The translations under genes and the position numbers were made by a program. This document shows, piece after piece, positions 58,892 to 64,000 of a stretch of 64,000 bases of DNA. The notes under the pieces are model-generated. The model searched no databases, was not told where the DNA came from, and saw nothing but the letters and a program-made list of their open reading frames with translations. Each line of letters opens with the position of its first letter. Within the stretch, counting starts at the first letter, position 1. This stretch comes from Nocardiopsis algeriensis (GTDB lineage: Bacteria; Actinomycetota; Actinomycetes; Streptosporangiales; Streptosporangiaceae). The DNA lies in the NCBI RefSeq assembly GCF_014203695.1, contig NZ_JACHJO010000012.1, forward strand, positions 103,677 to 167,676. Reading direction: 5' to 3'.

Positions 58892-60100
58892 TCAGAGCGC
58901 GCCCATCCTCCTTGCGAGCCCGGTGAGCGCCGTACCGGCGGGGTCCTGGATCACCATGAGGTCACCGACGACCTGCCGCACGCGGTGGTGCGAGCGGACC
59001 TGTTCAGGGGCGATCCGCTCGGCCTCCTCCAGAGCGGCCACGGCATCGTCCACGTTGCGGCGCTGGAGTTGGGCGCGGGCGACATCGATCAGGAGGCGGC
59101 TCCGGCGTTCGGGCGACAGGGCCGACACATCCACCTCTTCCGCCGCTCGCAGAGCCATCCCGGCGTCGCCCAGGTCCACGGCCACGGACACCTCGTGCAG
59201 GCCCACGTTCGCCGGACCGAACTCGGTGTTGAAGTCGTTGCGTCCTCCGCCGACGGCATCCGCGATCCGCTTGGCCTCGGCCACGTGGCGGTAGGCGATC
59301 GTCGCCTTGTCGCTTCGGGCTGCGGCGACCGCCCGTTGCAGCGTCAGAGCCCCGTAGACGGACATGGCCTCGGGGTTGCCCTTCTCAACGAGGTCACCCA
59401 GCGCCTCGCACGCGGTCCGCGCGGTGGCCTCCACCTGGTCGTGGCGTTGTGCGCCCTGGAAGGTCAGGCACAGGCGGAACTCGCCGGCCGCCATGAGGAG
59501 CGGGTCCTCCGCGCGCTCGGCCGCCGTGATGGCGCGGTCGGTGGCGATCCACGCGGCTTCGTGCTCACCCAGGCAGCAGAGCACGGAGGAGCAGGCTCCG
59601 TAGGCGGCGTTGAGGAACCGGAACAGCTCCGGACGCTCGCTGTCGGGAACTGAACGTGCGGCCGACTCCAGGTCGGGGATCAGTGATTCCAGGACCTCGG
59701 TCAGCTCCGTGCAGGCGCCGGCGTGTGTCAGCTCCCAGGCGTGATCGACCCGCCGGCGGAGGTCGTCCGGATCGACCGTCACCGGATTGCGGCTCAGCAG
59801 CGCGGCCAAGGCGTGCGATTCGCTCAGGACCAGGCGCAGGCGGTTGATGCCCGGAGGTTCTGCGTTGGAGGCGGCGACGACAGGGGCCTCGGCGGCGAGT
59901 TCGGAGACAGGGACATCCAGGACCTCGGCCAGCTTTTCGAGGACCACCATCCGGTCCACCTTGCGGACCCCGCGCTCGACCTGGGACACCCAGGTCTCGG
60001 AACGGCCGACGAGCCCGGCGAACTCCCGCTGGGAGAGTCCGCGCTGCCTGCGATGCTTGGCGACCTTGCGGCCCAGCGCCTTCTGGTAGTCCGTACTCAC
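58892..60100 (-). CDS. XRE-family regulator with TPR-like C-terminal domain
   Basis: This 402-residue protein has an N-terminal helix-turn-helix (residues about 6-65: GRKVAKHRRQRGLSQREFAG, LVGRSETWVSQVERG) and a long helical TPR-like region with repeated helix pairs (ELFRFLNAAYGACSSVLCCL, EHEAAWIATDRAITAAERAE, DDAVAALEEAERIAPEQVRS). GTG 60098-60100 overlaps the stop of the ABM-domain gene (GTGA). Such regulators often sense peptides or small molecules with the TPR part. Confidence 0.9.
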   Translation of the reverse strand: MSTDYQKALGRKVAKHRRQRGLSQREFAGLVGRSETWVSQVERGVRKVDRMVVLEKLAEVLDVPVSELAAEAPVVAASNAEPPGINRLRLVLSESHALAALLSRNPVTVDPDDLRRRVDHAWELTHAGACTELTEVLESLIPDLESAARSVPDSERPELFRFLNAAYGACSSVLCCLGEHEAAWIATDRAITAAERAEDPLLMAAGEFRLCLTFQGAQRHDQVEATARTACEALGDLVEKGNPEAMSVYGALTLQRAVAAARSDKATIAYRHVAEAKRIADAVGGGRNDFNTEFGPANVGLHEVSVAVDLGDAGMALRAAEEVDVSALSPERRSRLLIDVARAQLQRRNVDDAVAALEEAERIAPEQVRSHHRVRQVVGDLMVIQDPAGTALTGLARRMGAL

Positions 60101-60405
60101 TCCTGCACACCCTTGGCGTCCACCAGGTCCAGGAAGTCCACGTCCACCGAGGCCAGGAACGCGCCGCGAGAGTCCAGGAAGCGTTTCACGTGCGGTTGCT
60201 CCTCGTGCGCCTCGAAGGCGGCGCGGTCGGCGTACAGCTCGTAGAAGATCCGCTCCAGCGGCCTGTCCTCCACCGTGTGGACCGCGTACACGAGCGTGCC
60301 CGGCTCGCTCCGGCGGATGTGCGGAAGCGTCTCCGCCACCAGGGCGTCGAAGCCGTCGGCGGCGGTCTCGTCCTTGAGCGTGAACCGCACAGACAGTCCG
60401 AACAT
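60097..60405 (-). CDS. antibiotic biosynthesis monooxygenase (ABM)-domain protein
   Basis: This 102-residue ferredoxin-like protein has SVRFTLKDETAADGFDALVA, EPGTLVYAVHTVEDRPLERI, FYELYADRAAFEAHEEQPHV and KRFLDSRG, the typical order of putative quinol monooxygenases/ABM proteins (YgiN-like). It is the first gene of a two-gene operon with an XRE regulator. The XRE protein may control it. Confidence 0.9.
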   Translation of the reverse strand: MFGLSVRFTLKDETAADGFDALVAETLPHIRRSEPGTLVYAVHTVEDRPLERIFYELYADRAAFEAHEEQPHVKRFLDSRGAFLASVDVDFLDLVDAKGVQE

Positions 60406-60495
60406 GGGGCGCTCTCCTCACTTCGACTACAAGACCCGTACTTATTGTGCGTGCAAACGGATGCACCACAAGCGCATCCCATGTACGGTAGCCGC

Positions 60496-60510
60496 ACTAA
60501 TAGTACTAGT
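60496..60510. promoter_or_regulatory. AT-rich partial palindrome in the divergent region
   Basis: ACTAATAGTACTAGT has ACTA/TAGT arms around a 7-base centre; it lies between the divergent ABM/XRE operon and the ATP-binding gene and could be an operator. Confidence 0.3.
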
Positions 60511-60560
60511 CATGCAGCTCGGTGCCCGCCCTCTGCGCTTAGAGCACGAGGTGAAACCCC

Positions 60561-60977
60561 ATGCCCCTCCATGCAGACAGGTCCAACAGCACGGTGACCG
60601 TCCACCACGGGTGGTTCTACGGCCGTCCCGACCAGGTCGCGGCCGTGCGCGCGTTCGTCGCCGATCGCCTGGGCGGCTGCCCGGTGGTGGACGACGCGGT
60701 GCTACTCACGAGCGAGCTCGCGACCAACGCGATTCAACACTCGCCGTCCGGCTTGCCCGAGGCCGGATTCGGCGTCCTCATCGAGCACGAGCACGGCCGC
60801 AGCGTGCGCATAACCGTCCACGACGGCGGTTCTTATTTGGACGCCCCGTATGTGGCACAGCCCGAACCCGACGCCGAACACGGTCGAGGGCTGTTCCTCG
60901 TTGACGTGTTGGCCACCTCATGGGGCAGCCACGCCACTCTCTCCGGCCGCAAGACCTGGTTTCTTATTGACGAGTAA
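60561..60977 (+). CDS. anti-sigma-factor-like/ATP-binding (HATPase_c) protein
   Basis: This 138-residue GHKL-type ATPase domain has the N-box LTSELATNAIQHSPSG, the G1 motif VHDGGSYLDAP and the G2-like HGRGLFLVDVLATSWG. This is the RsbW/SpoIIAB-like domain that is very common in streptomycetes and relatives, where it may bind sigma or anti-sigma partners. No partner gene is adjacent. GAGGTGAAACCCC precedes ATG 60561. Base composition is a bit lower in GC near its end, at the border to the low-GC module. Confidence 0.88.
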   Translation: MPLHADRSNSTVTVHHGWFYGRPDQVAAVRAFVADRLGGCPVVDDAVLLTSELATNAIQHSPSGLPEAGFGVLIEHEHGRSVRITVHDGGSYLDAPYVAQPEPDAEHGRGLFLVDVLATSWGSHATLSGRKTWFLIDE

Positions 60978-61033
60978 GTTTTTGGTCAATCTGTATAGAT
61001 GAATCGGATTGCAGAAACCTTAATCCCTAAATT

Positions 61034-61051
61034 CCCATCTAGCGAGATGGG
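61034..61051 (-). terminator. hairpin after the lipoprotein operon
   Basis: A 7-bp stem (CCCATCT with AGATGGG) and AGCG loop lies 22 bases past the stop at 61074; on the minus strand it is followed by AATTTAGG. Confidence 0.5.
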
Positions 61052-61073
61052 GGCCTGGGTGACTCGGGAATTC

Positions 61074-61379
61074 CTAGTATTCGCCAGAGACGCACGCATT
61101 AACGAAAGTCTCGCGAACTAGTTCCTCCCACTCGGGTGTAGGGCCGTATCCCCATGATCTGTTTGAGGGAATATCGTCATTCAGTGCAGAGTTTGCAGCC
61201 AGGCACAGATCTTCTGTTATTTCTTGTCCTTGTCCCCTGAAAAGCTTGTTCGTCTCAACGCCTCTCTGTGCCATCTCGAGTAGATATGCACTTCTGTCAT
61301 CATAATCTGCGGCGCAGCCAGTGGTGATTGCAGAAGAAATCAGTGCAAGAAAAACTCTGGTTGGAAAACTAGTGCGCAC
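61074..61379 (-). CDS. small lipoprotein, paralogue of its neighbour (low-GC module)
   Basis: This 101-residue protein has a signal peptide with lipobox AITTGC (C22). Mature part: DYDDRSAYLLEMAQRGVETN, TEDLCLAANSALNDD, and an end FVNACVSGEY. The next gene's protein has the same layout: NYGDKVSYLEEVAQRGVEFH, ERCIEASRLLN, and FVGACTSGKY. The two conserved cysteines (one in LC/RC, one in AC) suggest a disulfide. GTG 61377-61379 is 12 bases after the previous stop. Base composition is about 45 % GC, far below the rest. Function unknown; no family recognised. Confidence 0.75.
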   Translation of the reverse strand: MRTSFPTRVFLALISSAITTGCAADYDDRSAYLLEMAQRGVETNKLFRGQGQEITEDLCLAANSALNDDIPSNRSWGYGPTPEWEELVRETFVNACVSGEY

Positions 61380-61391
61380 GGCAACCGCCCC

Positions 61392-61709
61392 CTAATATTT
61401 TCCAGATGTGCAGGCGCCGACGAAAACTCTTTCTATAAGATTTTCCCAGTCTTCCTTGAGCTCTTCCCTATCTTCGATTTGCCGAGTTTCGATTGAGGGT
61501 TGATCTCTATTTAGGAGCCTGCTTGCTTCTATACACCGCTCTTCGGTTGCCTCTTCTCCTTCTGTGTCTTCAATGATCTTGTGAAATTCTACGCCCCGTT
61601 GCGCAACCTCTTCTAAATAACTGACCTTGTCACCATAGTTTGCATTGCAGCCTACGATGAAAAATAGCATTAACAGGGAACCGAAGCGCCCCATAGTGGA
61701 GAAACTCAC
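61392..61709 (-). CDS. small lipoprotein, paralogue of its neighbour (low-GC module)
   Basis: This 105-residue lipoprotein has lipobox FIVGC (C21) after a hydrophobic signal (SLLMLFF). The mature part starts NYGDKVSYLEEVAQRGVEFH and ends ENLIERVFVGACTSGKY; it is acidic and probably helical. GTG 61707-61709 shares GTGA with the stop of the SLATT-type gene, so it is translationally coupled to it. Clear paralogue of the 61074-61379 product. Unknown function; the order suggests an outer-surface partner of the membrane protein. Confidence 0.75.
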   Translation of the reverse strand: MSFSTMGRFGSLLMLFFIVGCNANYGDKVSYLEEVAQRGVEFHKIIEDTEGEEATEERCIEASRLLNRDQPSIETRQIEDREELKEDWENLIERVFVGACTSGKY

Positions 61710-62554
61710 TTCTTAGACTCCTCTCCGCCAGAGGAGGGTTGGTCGAGATTCTGTTCCCTCATCTTCTGATCCTGCCTTAAGCGGATTATTTCTTTGGAAA
61801 AAGTGAGAACTTTGCTGTCCTCTTCCCCACTCTCGTACCTGCCAACTTCCAAATCAAATGACTCAATTTCATGCTCGACTAGGTCTGCGGTTTGCTGGGC
61901 ATAGAAGCTTCGTTCCTTGTACTTCCAATATCCTGCAAAGCCAGAGGCGATGCCGATGGCCAAGCTGTTTGCAGCAACAAACCAAGAATACTCCCTTACA
62001 AAAAACGAACTAGCTGCCGCAAAAGAACCTACCAGGGAGCCAACGATTACAACAGCCTGAACTAGATTGCTTACCCGGCGGTAGAACGCACTTTCCCGCC
62101 GCAGTTCTTCCACGTAGAATGCTGCGTCTTCCCTGTAAGATTTTCTTCTCTCCTGGACATTCGTTTCTTTGGTGGATGCTTTCTTTTTCTTCTCATCTCT
62201 AACCCTTCTTAGCTCGATCTCAAGCTGGCGGACGGTCCTGTAGCCATCTTTCGCTGTGGTCACCATGGAGTTGGCAACCTGCGGCTCGTGAATCTTTACT
62301 CCTGGATTAGCCCTGAGCGCTGACCCCCAAAAAAGCACGACCGCAAAAGAAGCAAGGATGACGAATTTAAAAAAAGGAGCGATCCCATCCCATTTTATGG
62401 CGAAGTAGTCAACGGCGAAAGCCAGGGCGCCCAATGCGCCAAGTGTTATCAGCAACGTTCCGTACAGAGATTTCCTTTTTGCGGAGTCGATGTAATTCTC
62501 GATCAAAATAATTTCATTATTTAGCTCAATTGTGCTCTTCTTTTCATTTTCCAA
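61706..62554 (-). CDS. SLATT/DUF4231-like four-helix membrane protein (low-GC module)
   Basis: This 282-residue membrane protein has helices at about 31-49 and 61-79, a highly charged coiled-coil-like cytoplasmic part (95-158, with EKKKKASTKE), then a second helix pair (163-185, 191-210) and a polar tail. The second part (YRRVSNLVQAVVIVGSLVGS, GFAGYWKYKERSFYAQQTAD, EIESFDLEVGRY) matches the DUF4231/SLATT pattern in which two helices precede a W-Y-R-like amphipathic segment and a GxY. SLATT proteins are predicted pore-forming effectors in bacterial conflict systems. TTG 62552-62554 has AGGAG 8 bases upstream. Family match is from memory. Confidence 0.7.
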   Translation of the reverse strand: MENEKKSTIELNNEIILIENYIDSAKRKSLYGTLLITLGALGALAFAVDYFAIKWDGIAPFFKFVILASFAVVLFWGSALRANPGVKIHEPQVANSMVTTAKDGYRTVRQLEIELRRVRDEKKKKASTKETNVQERRKSYREDAAFYVEELRRESAFYRRVSNLVQAVVIVGSLVGSFAAASSFFVREYSWFVAANSLAIGIASGFAGYWKYKERSFYAQQTADLVEHEIESFDLEVGRYESGEEDSKVLTFSKEIIRLRQDQKMREQNLDQPSSGGEESKK

Positions 62555-63068
62555 TTTTCTACTCCTGTTGTATAATTTCTTTTCTCTGATGCTGCTGGTC
62601 TTGTATGTTCTGTGTTAAGTTTTTTGCTCGGGTGGTCGAATCTGGGTAGGTTTTTGAAAAATTTGTCTTCTCTAATGTTATAGAAAACCTGGTTTCAGGA
62701 TCCTGCCTTTGCCGAGTTGAGCTGTATGGAATCAAGGCGACGGCACGAGCACCGTCGCAGCGGCCTACGGCCGTGCGCAGCAACTGTTGGACAGATCCGT
62801 ACGGCGAGCGGGGCCATAGCTGTCCGACACATCTATGGTGACGTAGGGCATACACGCCTGTCAGGGCATTTGGTCCCAAAGGTCGATGACGTGCTCAGAT
62901 CCCGAGGCACCCGATAGCGAAGTGCGACTGTCCCGGGTGACCGTCGCGTCGATATCGGGCGCCTCGGCCCGGAACCGTGGTTGCCGAAGGCCCGTGGCCG
63001 GGGCTGGACTCACCCGGACCCAAGCGGACATCCACCCCGCGGGCCAGCACGGCGACCCACCACCTACC
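62555..63068. other. low-GC upstream region of the SLATT module and transition to the right repeat
   Basis: 62555-62720 is AT-rich promoter DNA of the minus-strand module (TATAAC on the minus strand at 62677-62682). 62720-63068 returns to high GC and contains several short frames without recognisable homology, perhaps scars of the lost integration machinery. Confidence 0.4.
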
Positions 63069-63208
63069 CCGCCTGAAAAGCGGAAGGTCAGCGGATCGCC
63101 CCCGCCCCGAGCCACACATACTGAGCAGTACCGACGCCTGGAAGCCTTTGGCTCCGGGCGTTTTTGGTGTCACCACGACGGCCGGCGCGCCCGGGCAGCC
63201 GTGCGGGC
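63069..63208 (+). repeat. right copy of the tRNA-Phe direct repeat (att-like)
   Basis: This 140-bp copy contains the 3' half of tRNA-Phe from the anticodon stem on (the 5' half is absent), the ACACATACTGAGCAGTACCG spacer, and the terminator hairpin (63137-63166). It has diverged by about ten substitutions and one indel from 56384-56524. It is not a functional tRNA. Confidence 0.9.
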
Positions 63209-63515
63209 CCCTCGCCGCTTCTGTGAGCGGACTTGCTGAGGGGTGATCCGTTCGGCCTCCCCTTTGCGGGGAAGTGAGGTCGTGGTACCTGTTCGCTGTG
63301 TCTGCGAACTGCCAGCGAACTGCAAGTAGCGCCAAATCTTGCAGTTGGGTCCGAGGCTGGGGGGAGGCCGCTGGTGTGGCCGCGAAGCCGCCGCGCTGGG
63401 CTGCGGGGGCCAAGGCGACGGCGTCCGTGCCCGTGTGTCTGCCTACACTGCTTCCGACCCCGCAGGCAGCGTCGTCGCTGCCATCGGCGCGCGGTGGAGC
63501 ACGGTCGGAGGTGCG
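63209..63515. other. gene-free region right of the island
   Basis: About 300 bases without a recognised gene. The stretch 63290-63345 holds two near repeats of TGCGAACTGCCAGCGAACTGC-like sequence (GCGAACTG at 63304-63311 and 63315-63322). Confidence 0.4.
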
Positions 63516-63908
63516 GTGGGGATCCCTGTGGAACTGGTCGGTGCCCAGGTCACACGGACCGCCTTCGACCACCAGGTGCGGATCACCTTCACCGCTCACG
63601 GCCCCGACGGGCGGGTCCGCCTCGGCGCTGAGCTGGTCGTCGAAACCGAGCTGTCCATGACGGACGCGGACGGCGGACAGGTGCTCCTGGTTCCGGGGAC
63701 CGGCAGCCGCCTGGCCCCGCTGCTCGATCTGTTCACCAGGACCGTCACCGAGGTGGAGGTCACGGGGCGCGGCACTCTGCGGCTCGGCTTCGACGACGGC
63801 ACCGGGCTGAGCGTCGACCCTGATCCCGACTACGAGTCGTGGAGCCTCTCCGGTCTCGGGCTCGATCCCGTTCTGGTGGGGCCGGGAGGGGAGTCCGGAT
63901 GGCAGTGA
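63516..63908 (+). CDS. DUF6188-like small protein
   Basis: This protein of about 130 residues has a beta-sandwich-like pattern: GAQVTRTAFDHQVRITFTAH, GPDGRVRLGAELVVETELSM, GRGTLRLGFDDGTGLSVDPD, and the end DYESWSLSGLGLDP...GPGGESGWQ, characteristic of small actinobacterial DUF6188-type proteins of unknown function. I chose GTG 63516 because the domain begins there and GGAGGT is just upstream (only 3 bases apart); GTG 63435 in frame is the alternative. Confidence 0.65.
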   Translation: MGIPVELVGAQVTRTAFDHQVRITFTAHGPDGRVRLGAELVVETELSMTDADGGQVLLVPGTGSRLAPLLDLFTRTVTEVEVTGRGTLRLGFDDGTGLSVDPDPDYESWSLSGLGLDPVLVGPGGESGWQ

Positions 63909-63915
63909 GGTGATC

Positions 63916-64000
63916 TCAGTGAGTTTGCTTCTCGATATTGGTCAGAGCCAACGCGGCTTGCACGATCGCGCCAATTTTGGACGGGCTCATCGTGGTGTGG
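63916..64000 (-). CDS. C-terminal end of an unidentified minus-strand gene
   Basis: On the minus strand an open frame runs from the window edge to a TGA at 63916-63918 and reads MSPSKIGAIVQAALALTNIE plus four residues. It may be the end of a larger gene outside the window or a 24-residue chance frame. No family recognised. Confidence 0.3.
   Translation of the reverse strand, partial: HTTMSPSKIGAIVQAALALTNIEKQTH

Noticed and set aside
62717..62917. 66-codon frame as an integrase piece near the right repeat
   Set aside because: No R-H-R-Y integrase residues or GHSS-like motif; treated as non-coding.
63069..63130. second tRNA-Phe gene
   Set aside because: Only the 3' half is present, with changes in the T arm and acceptor; the 5' half and D arm are missing.

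Overview
The window is high-GC actinobacterial chromosome (by eye about 70-73 % G+C in most genes). Many starts are GTG or TTG, stop/start overlaps of the ATGA and GTGA type are common, and XRE/DUF397 regulator pairs, an iron-box-like site and sigma-B-type promoters are present. Gene style suggests Nocardiopsis or a close relative (Streptosporangiales), but nothing here proves the genus. No rRNA and no CRISPR array were seen. Four tRNA genes are present (Lys, Glu, Asp, Phe).

Layout. 1-10.4 kb: housekeeping and stress genes: the end of a dacB-type peptidase, an SMR exporter with its TetR regulator, a lipoprotein L,D-transpeptidase, a NADAR protein preceded by a heptamer tandem repeat, MarR plus DoxX, and nhaA divergent from an alpha/beta hydrolase. 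That divergent pair shares a 25-bp element in its two leaders. 10.6-14.5 kb: a four-gene iron-siderophore ABC importer behind overlapping DtxR/IdeR-like boxes. 14.5-19.6 kb: a minus-strand operon joining an NMT1/SsuA-type ABC importer to a RutA-like flavin monooxygenase and a RutB-like amidohydrolase, which looks like import and oxidative ring opening of a pyrimidine-like compound. 19.9-24.6 kb: manganese catalase, DUF2071, and an orphan DUF1430-type bacteriocin-associated membrane protein. 25.0-28.5 kb: a gene graveyard ending in an integrase remnant beside tRNA-Lys: 5'-truncated GNAT and ATP-grasp genes head to head, a frameshifted MFS gene, and the tail of a TPR regulator.

29-33 kb carries PAP2, a thioesterase with a palindromic operator-like site, an aromatic-acid-exporter-type protein and a sigma-B/F factor. 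33.3-47.1 kb is a large sugar cluster: GmhA, a GmhB-like HAD phosphatase fused to a glycosyltransferase, HldE, two GT9 (heptosyltransferase-like) enzymes, several GT2/GT4 enzymes, a NodU-type carbamoyltransferase, a UDP-xylose-synthase-like decarboxylase and two SDRs. Together they could make ADP-heptose and build a carbamoylated, heptose-containing surface glycan or glycolipid. 47-54 kb has stress-metabolism genes (SDR, PoxB-like TPP enzyme, zinc alcohol dehydrogenase, PPOX protein, PspC, MFS, a minimal zincin).

56.1-56.4 kb holds tRNA-Glu, -Asp and -Phe. The 3' part of tRNA-Phe with its terminator (141 bp) is repeated at 63.07-63.21 kb, so 56.4-63.1 kb looks like an old tRNA-targeted island without a surviving integrase. 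Its cargo is XRE/DUF397/TPR regulators, a histidine-kinase-like ATPase and, at the far end, a strikingly low-GC operon (about 40-45 %) of a four-helix SLATT/DUF4231-type membrane protein followed by two paralogous small lipoproteins. This last operon is the best candidate in the window for an undescribed system. The window closes with a DUF6188-like gene and the end of an unidentified minus-strand gene.
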